Shown: piece by piece, positions 1-8,187 of the stretch | Layout of the letters: each line of letters opens with the position of its first letter | Numbering within the stretch: the first letter of the stretch is position 1 | DNA from: a bacterium | GTDB lineage: Bacteria > Bacillota > Clostridia > Lachnospirales > Lachnospiraceae | NCBI GenBank assembly: GCA_004562765.1 | Contig: SFRL01000026.1 | Span: 1 to 43,312 of the forward strand | Direction: 5' to 3' | Length of the DNA: 43,312 nucleotides | Position numbers and translations under genes: made by a program | The notes under the pieces: model-generated | Databases searched by the model: none | The model's input: only the letters and a program-made list of their open reading frames with translations | Told to the model about the DNA's origin: nothing

Positions 1-70
1 GCTTAAATAGTAAAATAAAAGAAGAGGGGGTATTTATATATTAAAAGATATTAAAAAAGAGATACAATAT

Positions 71-814
71 TTGAGAAAAAAGCTGGAAACGGCAAAGGAG
101 GAACTGGAAATACTGCCACAGGGTTCTTTGCGTTGCACAAGCAGTAATGGTACAGATCAATTCTATATTGATGGAAACTATATCAGCAAGAAAAAAGTGG
201 AATTGGTCACCAAGGTTGCACAGAGAGAATACTATGAGAAACTTGTTCCGGTGCTGGAAGATGCGATTCAAAAATTAAGTGGCGTAGTAGCACTTTATGA
301 TAACCATATGATGGAAAAATGTTTTGACAAGCAATGTAAAGCCAGAAAACAACTTGTTACTCCGTCCATTCAAACAATAGATATGAAAGTTGAAGCATTC
401 ATGAAGCAGACGTACGAGCCAAGTGGTTTTTCGGACGAGGATATGACGGAATTTTACACGCATAAGGGGGAACGTGTCAGGTCAAAGTCTGAATTAATTA
501 TCGCAGGGGAATTGGTCCGATATGATGTCCCTTATCATTATGAGATGCCGCTGCAGTTAAATGATTGGGGGCGTGTGGTTACGTTAAGACCTGATTTTAC
601 GGTAATGAACAGAACGAATGGAAAAAGATACATATATGAACATTTAGGCATGATGGATAATCAGGCATACATAGAAAGCAATATGAAAAAGCTGGAATTG
701 TATGAGAAGAATGGATTCTTATTAGGGAAAAATCTGCTGTTAACACATGAAACGAGTAAATCGCCGCTAAACATAGCTGTGGTAGATTCTTATATTGAAC
801 ATTTTTTGATATGA
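71..814 (+). CDS. PD-(D/E)XK nuclease-like protein of unknown role
   Basis: A 247-residue protein if TTG at 71 is the start. The N-terminus is a charged helix. The C-terminal half looks like a PD-(D/E)XK fold: SKSE around 138-141, then a PDF motif at 174-176 (D175), and a strand ending in YEHLG at 189-193 (E190). This arrangement is seen in many uncharacterised phage- or defence-associated nuclease-like proteins; that match is by eye, and no substrate can be named. The frame is open upstream to about 14, and a strong GAGGGGG lies at 25-30, seven bases before an ATA at 38, so the true N-terminus may be longer (see findings). The region is AT-rich compared with the genes that follow. It converges with the XRE gene with a gap of only nine bases. 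An alternative is a domain detached from a larger helicase-type protein. Confidence 0.55.
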   Translation: MRKKLETAKEELEILPQGSLRCTSSNGTDQFYIDGNYISKKKVELVTKVAQREYYEKLVPVLEDAIQKLSGVVALYDNHMMEKCFDKQCKARKQLVTPSIQTIDMKVEAFMKQTYEPSGFSDEDMTEFYTHKGERVRSKSELIIAGELVRYDVPYHYEMPLQLNDWGRVVTLRPDFTVMNRTNGKRYIYEHLGMMDNQAYIESNMKKLELYEKNGFLLGKNLLLTHETSKSPLNIAVVDSYIEHFLI

Positions 815-823
815 TTCAGGGTG

Positions 824-1147
824 TCAGGAAAGGTAAGTATTTGAGTTTGAGATGATAGAATAAGCGCAGTGGCACCCATTTAGAGTGCCACTGTATGCTG
901 TTGTTGGATTATTTTGGGCATCGTTAGTTGAAGTGGTATGTCTTTGGGTGAGCATCAATTCATCAACTTCTATGTCGAGAGCTGCAGCCAGAGGTTCCAG
1001 TGTATTGATGTCTGGAAGTCCGACTCCGCGTTCCCACTTGCTAACAGCCTGAGTAGTGACATGAATTTTCAGAGCGAGATCTTTCTGAGTCATATTCCTT
1101 TCTTTGCGTATAGATGCTATAAAACTTCCTAGTTCTTGGGCGTTCAT
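824..1147 (-). CDS. XRE-family helix-turn-helix transcriptional regulator
   Basis: A small DNA-binding protein of 107 residues. Residues about 7-62 form a typical Cro/CI-type helix-turn-helix, with MTQKDLA as the first helix turn and VTTQAVSKWERG as the recognition helix. The ATG at 1147 is chosen because GGAGGT lies at 1160-1155, seven bases away; the GTG at 1156 would overlap that ribosome binding site. The gene is divergent from jetA, with 286 bases between the start codons, so control of the Wadjet operon and of itself is a reasonable inference. The last ~35 residues (after DELMLTQ) look unstructured. Their DNA contains a perfect 8-bp inverted repeat at 868-875/885-892, so the tail may be read-through after a truncation. 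Confidence 0.85.
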   Translation of the reverse strand: MNAQELGSFIASIRKERNMTQKDLALKIHVTTQAVSKWERGVGLPDINTLEPLAAALDIEVDELMLTQRHTTSTNDAQNNPTTAYSGTLNGCHCAYSIISNSNTYLS

Positions 1148-1164
1148 CGTATGCACCTCCTTAG

Positions 1165-1197
1165 TTGAAGTATATCAATTTTATTCAGTGTGCTCAA
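1165..1197 (-). promoter_or_regulatory. Promoter of the XRE gene with a candidate operator
   Basis: Read on the minus strand, TTGAGC (1197-1192) is followed after 17 bases by TATACT (1174-1169), with a TGA just upstream making an extended -10. The palindrome TTGA-N6-TCAA at 1165-1178 covers the -10, which is where an autoregulating XRE repressor would bind. The promoter is read directly; the operator role is inference. Confidence 0.6.
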
Positions 1198-1365
1198 TGA
1201 ACGTTGCGTTGATTTTATGCAAAAGGGACAATGAGTTGAATTTTTCATGCGAAGGGATATATCATTCATGGTGGGACACCGGTAAAGCATAGAAGCCCAG
1301 CAACAGGATTTTGGATGATTATGTGGATGTAAAGAAATTGTTTGGTGTAACAATGTAAATAGCGC

Positions 1366-1394
1366 TGGCAAAACATTGCAGGCTGTGCTATAAT
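1366..1394 (+). promoter_or_regulatory. Promoter of the jetABCD operon
   Basis: TATAAT at 1389-1394 is preceded by TGC, giving a full extended -10 (TGCTATAAT). The -35 at 17-base spacing is weak (TGGCAA, 1366-1371). Transcription would start near 1401, about 33 bases before the jetA GTG, with AAGGGAG at 1421-1427 as ribosome binding site. Confidence 0.6.
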
Positions 1395-1433
1395 GACGAA
1401 AAACCGCGAAGCATATCAGAAAGGGAGCAAAAA

Positions 1434-2915
1434 GTGAAGCATCTGGACGCGATCAACGAAACCTCATATCTGTCGGTACCAAATGCACCCGCATATCGCA
1501 AGATTATGCGGCTTTTTTATCGTGAATACGAGAAGATGCATTTCCAGATGTACAAGGAAGATATCTATGCACTTCTGAAAGAGGATGAGGAGTTTTCTGA
1601 TTATATGATGAACCAGATGGAGCAGGATCTGGATGCGTTGGTCAAGTGGAAGAATCTGACCCCGATCCAGGATCCGGGCAGAGTGTATACAATTGCGGAT
1701 TATAAAAACAAACAGTATCGGTATACAATGTCTGAATATGCGGTGGAAATTGAGCGTCTGACAGTGCGTCTGGAAAACATCTTTCTGGAGTCGGGCAATC
1801 TTTCCACCAATTTTTTTGTGCGTCTGGAGAAAAGCCTTGAAGATGCTCAGAACATGGAGCATGCGAGTCTGAAAGAAGTCAATGAGTGGTGGAGCATGCT
1901 GCAGGAGGACTTTAAGCGGTTAAACCAGAACTATCAGGACTATTTGCGCGATTTCTATTCCGGCAAGACGGATCACCTGATGAAATCCGTGGAGTTCGTG
2001 CTGCATAAGGATAAATTTATCAAATATTTGAATGAATTTGTGCAGGAGCTGCAGCATCATTCCAAACGGATTGAGCAGATCCTGATGCACCAGACTCAGC
2101 TTGTGGAGAACTGTGTGCTGGAACGTGTTGTACAGAGTGAGTTGGATATTCCACATGCATTGCTGGAGATTAACGGAAATGCCGAGCCGAGTATCCGCGA
2201 AAACATCATGGGTAAATGGGATTCGCTAAAAAACTGGTTTATTGATTCCAAGGGGCATGAATGCGAGTGTAAAAAGGTGTTGAAGATCACCAACGACATC
2301 ATCCGCAGCCTGATCCAGAATGCGGCGCTCATCGTTCAGATCCAGAACTGGGGCATCAGCAGGAAGGATGATTACCGGAAATTTCTGGAGCTGTTTTTGA
2401 AATGTGAGGATCTGGAGGAAGCGCACTGCCTGTCGGCACATGTATTTGGCGTGCAAAGAATAGAGCACTTTAAAGTCAATGAGCCCCGCGAGGAGGAAAA
2501 CATCAACCGCAGCATTTATGAGGAAGCTCCGGCAGAATTCCTGTTGAAGCCCCATACGCGTGGGTACAAGGAGAAAAAAGACCGGCGCGGTTTTGCTGAC
2601 AAGTCGCTGGAGAAAATGGTGGAGCGGGAGCGGTATCTGCGTGAAGTAAAGAATCAGCAGGGCATCGTGATGCGATACATCAAAGACAATAAAGTTGATT
2701 TTTCGCAGATCGATGAGGTGATCTCCGAGGAGACGAGAAACACATTTTTACAGTGGATCACGCAGGCAAATATGAACTCACAGAAAAAGGGCAGGACCGA
2801 GTATGGGCAGGAATATCATCTTGTGCAGAAAATGGGAAGCTGTATACTAAAATGTGAGGATGGAGATCTGACCATGCCCGCCTATGTGCTGGAATTTCAG
2901 GAGGAACATGTGTGA
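1434..2915 (+). CDS. jetA: Wadjet type I subunit JetA (kleisin-like, DUF2397/TIGR02677 family)
   Basis: First gene of a complete Wadjet type I operon. In characterised Wadjet systems JetA is the kleisin (MukF-like) that bridges the two SMC heads of JetC and carries the JetB kite subunits; the assembled complex extrudes small circular DNA, which JetD then cuts. The 493-residue protein is predicted mostly helical, with a winged-helix-like N-terminus (about 15-90), and its length and position fit the DUF2397 family. The start is GTG with AAGGGAG upstream. The stop overlaps the jetB start by four bases (GTGA), which suggests translational coupling. Family assignment rests on overall sequence style and above all on the jetB-jetC-jetD context, not on a single diagnostic motif. 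Confidence 0.88.
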   Translation: MKHLDAINETSYLSVPNAPAYRKIMRLFYREYEKMHFQMYKEDIYALLKEDEEFSDYMMNQMEQDLDALVKWKNLTPIQDPGRVYTIADYKNKQYRYTMSEYAVEIERLTVRLENIFLESGNLSTNFFVRLEKSLEDAQNMEHASLKEVNEWWSMLQEDFKRLNQNYQDYLRDFYSGKTDHLMKSVEFVLHKDKFIKYLNEFVQELQHHSKRIEQILMHQTQLVENCVLERVVQSELDIPHALLEINGNAEPSIRENIMGKWDSLKNWFIDSKGHECECKKVLKITNDIIRSLIQNAALIVQIQNWGISRKDDYRKFLELFLKCEDLEEAHCLSAHVFGVQRIEHFKVNEPREEENINRSIYEEAPAEFLLKPHTRGYKEKKDRRGFADKSLEKMVERERYLREVKNQQGIVMRYIKDNKVDFSQIDEVISEETRNTFLQWITQANMNSQKKGRTEYGQEYHLVQKMGSCILKCEDGDLTMPAYVLEFQEEHV

Positions 2916-4048
2916 ACGAAGTACGAACGCTGATCGAGCAATTCTGGATCTGTAAAGATAACGATAAAGAGACTTATTATAAGGTAAAACGGGACATTCC
3001 GAATTTCCAGCGCTTTGTGAGGGAGCAGCTGGGCTGGAAACTGATTCATACGGAAAATCTGCTGAAATTGGAGAAGCGCCCAGCACATGCTGAGCCCTTT
3101 ATGGGAATTCAGGAGTTTTCCGATATTCGTGACTATTGCATTTTGTGTGTGGTATTAATGTATTTGGAGGATAAGGAGGAGCAGGAACAGTTTCTACTGT
3201 CAGAGCTGATTGATTATGTGGAGACACAGTTAAAATCATACATGCAGATTGATTGGACATCCTTTACACAGCGTAAATCGCTGGTGCGCGTGCTCTTATA
3301 TATGGAAAAGCTCCAGATGCTGCGCGTCTACGAGGGCAGCAGCGAAGCATTTGGCATCGAGGCGGGGCAGGAAGTGCTGTACGAGAATACAGGCTATTCC
3401 AAGTATTTCGCCACGAGTTTTCCTACCGATATTTCTGGATATGAATCGTGGAAGGATTTTGAACAGAGCGATTTTGAGGAACTGCAGGAGCAGCGTGGAA
3501 GCGCGCGTATCAACCGCGTGTACCGGCAGCTTGTCGTCTGCCCATCCTTTTACTGGGAGAATAGCGACGACGGTGACGCCTATTACTTGAAGAATCAGAG
3601 ACAATGGGTGGGCAAATACCTCGAAGAAAATGTCGGTGGAATGCTGGAAATTTACAAAAACAGTGCGTTTTTGATGTTGGAAGAGAGTGATTACTATGGT
3701 GCTGTCCATCCGAGGGATGCACAGCTGCCAGAGGTGGTACTGCTGATCTGTGCCGGAATCCGTCAACAGATAGACGAAGGAAAACTGGACAAGCAGGAAA
3801 ATGAATGTATCGTTCTGCCGCGAGAGATATTTACAGAGCTGGTCATGGACTGCAGAAATCAGTGGGAGCGTGCGTGGAGCAAGGAATATCGTGAGATGGA
3901 CAACCATAAAATGCTGGAAAATGTGACAGAATATATGAGAAACTGGATGATGTTGCGGGAGAAAGGCGAACAGGTCATCCTTCTGCCGGCTGTGGGCAGG
4001 CTGGCGGGTATGTACCCGGATGATTTTCAGGGAGGTGAGAAGCAGTGA
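2912..4048 (+). CDS. jetB: Wadjet type I subunit JetB (kite-like, DUF2398/TIGR02678 family)
   Basis: A 378-residue protein that matches the second position of the type I Wadjet operon. JetB is the kite (MukE-like) subunit that binds the JetA kleisin and DNA near the SMC heads. The sequence is a mix of predicted helices with winged-helix character in the middle (SELIDYVETQL onward) and no catalytic motif, as expected for a structural subunit. The GTG start is nested in the jetA stop codon (GTGA, 2912-2915) and its own stop is nested in the jetC start (GTGA, 4045-4048), so the first three proteins should be made in linked amounts. The GGAGG just before 2912 lies inside jetA. Confidence 0.88.
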   Translation: MNEVRTLIEQFWICKDNDKETYYKVKRDIPNFQRFVREQLGWKLIHTENLLKLEKRPAHAEPFMGIQEFSDIRDYCILCVVLMYLEDKEEQEQFLLSELIDYVETQLKSYMQIDWTSFTQRKSLVRVLLYMEKLQMLRVYEGSSEAFGIEAGQEVLYENTGYSKYFATSFPTDISGYESWKDFEQSDFEELQEQRGSARINRVYRQLVVCPSFYWENSDDGDAYYLKNQRQWVGKYLEENVGGMLEIYKNSAFLMLEESDYYGAVHPRDAQLPEVVLLICAGIRQQIDEGKLDKQENECIVLPREIFTELVMDCRNQWERAWSKEYREMDNHKMLENVTEYMRNWMMLREKGEQVILLPAVGRLAGMYPDDFQGGEKQ

Positions 4049-7000
4049 GTGACCGTTTTCAAATGAACCGTATCGGGTTTGTGAATTTCTGGTTGTATGA
4101 TGAGGAGGATTTTGAGTTTTCAGATGGAAAACTGCTTCTTCGTGGGCAGAATGGATCCGGAAAATCCATCACGACCCAGAGCTTTATTCCCTTTGTGCTG
4201 GACGGAGATCGCACGCCCAGTCGTCTGGATCCTTTTGGCTCCAGCGACCGGCGTATGGAATATTACTTTCTGGGCGAGGAGGGGAAAGACGAAGCCACCG
4301 GCTATCTGTTTCTGGAATTTAAAAGAGCGCATTCGGATGAATATCGCACGATCGGTATCGGACAGCGTGCCAAACGCGGAAAACCAATGGATTTCTGGGG
4401 ATTTATCATATTGGACGGGCGGCGGATCGGCTATGACCTGTGGCTGTATAAGGAGGTTGGCAGCAACAAGATACCGTTTGACAAGCGGGAACTGAGAACG
4501 GAGCTGGGTGAGGAAAATATCTTCACGGACAGCCAGAGTGAGTACAAAAAGGCAGTCAATCACCACCTGTTTGGATTCCGCAAAGCAGAGCAGTATGAGC
4601 AGTTTATCCGGCTGCTTGTGAAAGTGCGTGCGCCGAAGCTGTCCAAGGAATTCAAGCCGACAAAGGTATATGAGATCCTCAATGACTCCCTGCAGACGCT
4701 GAGTGATGAGGACTTGCGTGCCATGGTAGATGCCATGGAAAAGATGGATGAGATACAGGATAGTCTTGAAATGCTGGGTCGCGCATTTGCAGATGTCAAA
4801 ATCATACGTAATGAATATACGCGCTATAACCAGTATATGCTGGCTAAAAAGGCACAGGGTTACCTAAATAAGAAGCAAGAGGTTGAGCGTGTCAGACAGC
4901 AGTTGGAAGAACAGGAAGCACGTATTCTGGAAATGGAAAAGGACCAGCACGAAAAGTCAGATCAGCTGACCGTGCTTGGCGATCGAAAAGTGCTGGCAGA
5001 GACGGAGCGAAATGGTCTGATGGATACCGACATGGAGAAGATCGATCACAAACTAGAACTGGCACGGAGTGGAAAAGAAGCCGCTGGGGAACTGGAGCAA
5101 CGGTGGATCGAAAAAGCAGAGAACTATCGGGAGAAAATCCTTCAACAGGAAAACCAACTGCGGGAACTGACCGGAACGTTGGAATTATATGCGGAAGAGC
5201 TTTCGGAGAAAAAGCAGGAGTTTCTTGAGGTGCAGGAGACGCTGCAGTGGGAAATGCATGAACAGGCAATGAATCTGCTGGGTATGGAGCGGTATGAGGG
5301 AACGGATGAGATCGCAAAACAGTTGAGCTCCCACAAGGTGCAGATCGAAAACTGCCGGAAAACGATCCGTCGGTATGAGGAAATGGCAAAGGCTTATGAT
5401 GAAGCGGCGAGCCGTCTCGATACATTGAACCGAAAAAAGGCAGAACTGGAACAGCTCGCAGATGAAGCAACGGGACTGACAACTGAACAGAAGGATCAGT
5501 GGATCACAGCATTGTTTGACGTGAAAAAACAGGCAGAAGTCTGGCATCCGTCGGAGGAGGTATTGCGGGAAGCAGAGCAGAGAGTCAGTGATTATCAGAA
5601 TGTTTCGGATGCCGGAGCCGTGCGCGAACTGCTTCGCACGGATTACGAAGGGCAGCGTCAGGTGCTGGGGGATGTGTTCTTTGCCAAAGAGCGCGAAAAA
5701 GAGCAGATCGCCGGTCTGCTTGCGGAAGCAGAGGTACAGCTGGCGCAGGTGCAGGCACAGGAAGAATTGGAACCGGCGCGGGATCCATACGCGGAGAAGA
5801 GCAGAAAAGCGCTGGCAGCACTTGGGATCACGGCGATGCCGTTTTATAAGACGGTAGAGTTTTCGGAGATGCTGGATGACTCGGCATGCGCCGTACTGGA
5901 AGCCCAGATGGAGAAAACAGGTATTTTAGATGCGCTTGTTGTTGCTCCGAAAGATCTGGAAAGAGTCAGACAGGAGTGTCCGGAGTTTGCAGATGCTGTC
6001 ATAAACGTGACAAAGCCCGGAACATCCGGCTTTGCGGGTTTGACTGTCAGCGAGGAGCTGGAGGGGCAGCTTCGCACCGGCGTGCAGTGTATTCTGAGTA
6101 ATCTGTATGTCTTCCGGGATACGGAAAATGACAGCCATGCGGGCACGAATCATATAGATGGCGCAGCGGGCGGCGGATATCCGGGTGCGGACGGCGCACA
6201 AGGTGGTATCTATCTGGGCGCAGACGGATGGTTTGCACATGGCATGCTGACCGGGCGCGCCAAAAAGGACGGCGATGCGGAGTACGTCGGTCAGATGGCA
6301 CGCAGACGCAAAAAAGAACAGAAGATCCGGCAACTGCAGGAGGAGATCGCCGGTTTGCAGGAGCAGCTTGCAGCAATCGGGAAAACACTTTCAGAGCTTC
6401 GCGGGCAGCTGGAACAGCTGGAACGGGAATATGGCAGTGTCCCTGATTTTACAGAAATAGACCATGCCCTGGCAAAAGAAAAAGAGTGTGAGCTGGCACT
6501 TCAGATGATGGAGCAGGAGTTTACGCGTGCCACAGAGCAGGAGCAAAAGGCAGCACAGGACAAAAATCAGGCATATCAGGTCATGTTGCAGAGCTGTAAG
6601 CCATTTCCCTACGGTCGCACGGAACAGGAGTATGACGAGGTACTCACGTGCATCGAGGAATATCGTAGCCTCTGGCAGGAAAGCCGGGAGATCCTGTTTC
6701 GCCTCGTGTCCGAGCGCAGCAGACGCAGCACCCTGCAGGAGCGCATCGAGCAGGAGGAGCAGGCGATGGATGAAGCGCTGGTGGAAAAGCGCCGCTACAG
6801 CAGATCCATCAAGGAATATGATATCCAGATCCGTCAGTATGAGGAGTACCTAAACCGCCCGGAAAACATTGAAAAAGCACGGAGACTGCAGGAACTTCGG
6901 GAGGAACTGACAGAGATCGAAAAAGAGAGTGCCACACTGCGTGAAACGCTTATCCGACTGGATGAAAAGCTGCAGACGCTGCGCGCAACTGCGCCCGGAC

Positions 7001-8187
7001 AAAAAGCGCGTTTGCAGGAAATGATCGCTGAAGAGAGCTGCCTTCGCAGCTACTTCGAGGAAGAATTGGCACTTGGGATGGTGTTTGACCGCGAGGGGCG
7101 GACGCTTGCAGACTGTGCGAAACAGGCACTTGGCGTGATCCGGGACAGCGATAAGAACCGCGAATTGACAGATCTGTTCAATTCGCTCTATCAGGTATAT
7201 CAAAAGCATAACGGCAGTCTGACCAGTTATGGAACTTCGCTGGAGGAATGCTTTGGTGAAGTAGATCAGGCGCTGATGAAGGATGGGGGTGCCCACGCGC
7301 TTCGCCAACGTATGCGTATTGTTTCTGTATGGAATGGAAAAAAAGTATATCTGGAAGAATTTTATCGGATCTTAAAGAGTGCGATAGATGAGACAGAACT
7401 ATTGATCCAGAAAAAGGATAGGGAATTATTTGAGGATATCCTGTCGCAGACGATCAGCCAGCAACTGACAGACCGGATCGCAGAGAGCCGTAAGTGGGTG
7501 TCTGATATGTCAAAGCTCATGAAGGAGATGGATACATCCATGGGATTGACGTTTTCGCTGGACTGGAAGCCGCGCGCAGCGGATAATGACACGGAGCTTG
7601 ATACCGCAGAACTGGAGCAGATCCTGCTGCGCGACCGTGAACTGTTGACGACGGAGGATATTGAAAAAGTTGCAGCGCATTTTCGTAGCAAGATCCGCAT
7701 GGAAAAGCGAAAGCTGGAAGAGACTGGCGGCATGATCAACTATATGGAACTTGTCAGAGAGGCGCTGGATTACCGTAGGTGGTTTGAATTCCAGATGTAT
7801 TACAGACGCGGAGCGGAAGTGAGAAAGCCACTGACCAATGCAGCATTCAACCGTTTCAGCGGCGGTGAAAAGGCGATGGCGATGTATGTACCGCTCTTTG
7901 CAGCAGTTAACGCCCAGTACAAGAAAGCAGATTACGCAGATCATCCGCGCATGATCGCACTGGATGAGGCATTTGCAGGCGTGGATGACAAAAATATCAG
8001 CAGTATGTTTGAACTGGTGGAGAAACTGGATTTTGACTATATCATGAATTCGCAGGCGTTGTGGGGCTGTTTTGAGACGGTCAAGGGATTACGGATCGCA
8101 GAACTGCGACGGCCGATGAACTCGCAGGTAGTCACAGTGATCCGGTTTACATGGAATGGGCATGAAAGGATCTTAGATGCACAATAG
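4045..8187 (+). CDS. jetC: Wadjet type I SMC-like ATPase JetC (TIGR02680 family)
   Basis: The 1380-residue motor of the Wadjet complex, related to MukB. The N-terminal head holds the Walker A GQNGSGKS at 34-41 (K40). The C-terminal head holds the ABC signature SGGEK at 1272-1276 and the Walker B MIALDEA at 1303-1309 (D1307, E1308). All ATPase elements look intact. Long coiled coils, rich in E, Q, K and R heptads, fill about 270-590 and 760-1230, separated by a hinge-like region. A Gly/Ala/Asp-rich stretch at 700-728 contains two near-copies of YxGADG and looks like a lineage insertion. Head engagement on ATP drives loop extrusion in studied homologues. The GTG start overlaps jetB and the 3' end overlaps jetD by 11 bases. 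Intact motifs argue for a working system. Confidence 0.95.
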   Translation: MSDRFQMNRIGFVNFWLYDEEDFEFSDGKLLLRGQNGSGKSITTQSFIPFVLDGDRTPSRLDPFGSSDRRMEYYFLGEEGKDEATGYLFLEFKRAHSDEYRTIGIGQRAKRGKPMDFWGFIILDGRRIGYDLWLYKEVGSNKIPFDKRELRTELGEENIFTDSQSEYKKAVNHHLFGFRKAEQYEQFIRLLVKVRAPKLSKEFKPTKVYEILNDSLQTLSDEDLRAMVDAMEKMDEIQDSLEMLGRAFADVKIIRNEYTRYNQYMLAKKAQGYLNKKQEVERVRQQLEEQEARILEMEKDQHEKSDQLTVLGDRKVLAETERNGLMDTDMEKIDHKLELARSGKEAAGELEQRWIEKAENYREKILQQENQLRELTGTLELYAEELSEKKQEFLEVQETLQWEMHEQAMNLLGMERYEGTDEIAKQLSSHKVQIENCRKTIRRYEEMAKAYDEAASRLDTLNRKKAELEQLADEATGLTTEQKDQWITALFDVKKQAEVWHPSEEVLREAEQRVSDYQNVSDAGAVRELLRTDYEGQRQVLGDVFFAKEREKEQIAGLLAEAEVQLAQVQAQEELEPARDPYAEKSRKALAALGITAMPFYKTVEFSEMLDDSACAVLEAQMEKTGILDALVVAPKDLERVRQECPEFADAVINVTKPGTSGFAGLTVSEELEGQLRTGVQCILSNLYVFRDTENDSHAGTNHIDGAAGGGYPGADGAQGGIYLGADGWFAHGMLTGRAKKDGDAEYVGQMARRRKKEQKIRQLQEEIAGLQEQLAAIGKTLSELRGQLEQLEREYGSVPDFTEIDHALAKEKECELALQMMEQEFTRATEQEQKAAQDKNQAYQVMLQSCKPFPYGRTEQEYDEVLTCIEEYRSLWQESREILFRLVSERSRRSTLQERIEQEEQAMDEALVEKRRYSRSIKEYDIQIRQYEEYLNRPENIEKARRLQELREELTEIEKESATLRETLIRLDEKLQTLRATAPGQKARLQEMIAEESCLRSYFEEELALGMVFDREGRTLADCAKQALGVIRDSDKNRELTDLFNSLYQVYQKHNGSLTSYGTSLEECFGEVDQALMKDGGAHALRQRMRIVSVWNGKKVYLEEFYRILKSAIDETELLIQKKDRELFEDILSQTISQQLTDRIAESRKWVSDMSKLMKEMDTSMGLTFSLDWKPRAADNDTELDTAELEQILLRDRELLTTEDIEKVAAHFRSKIRMEKRKLEETGGMINYMELVREALDYRRWFEFQMYYRRGAEVRKPLTNAAFNRFSGGEKAMAMYVPLFAAVNAQYKKADYADHPRMIALDEAFAGVDDKNISSMFELVEKLDFDYIMNSQALWGCFETVKGLRIAELRRPMNSQVVTVIRFTWNGHERILDAQ

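Noticed and set aside
1160..1433. A small gene in the XRE-jetA gap
   Set aside because: Short open frames here lack ribosome binding sites, overlap the promoters and have no recognisable protein features.
5588..7308. Several long open frames on both strands inside jetC
   Set aside because: They are overlapping frames of a strongly supported 1380-residue gene, with no ribosome binding sites and low-complexity translations.
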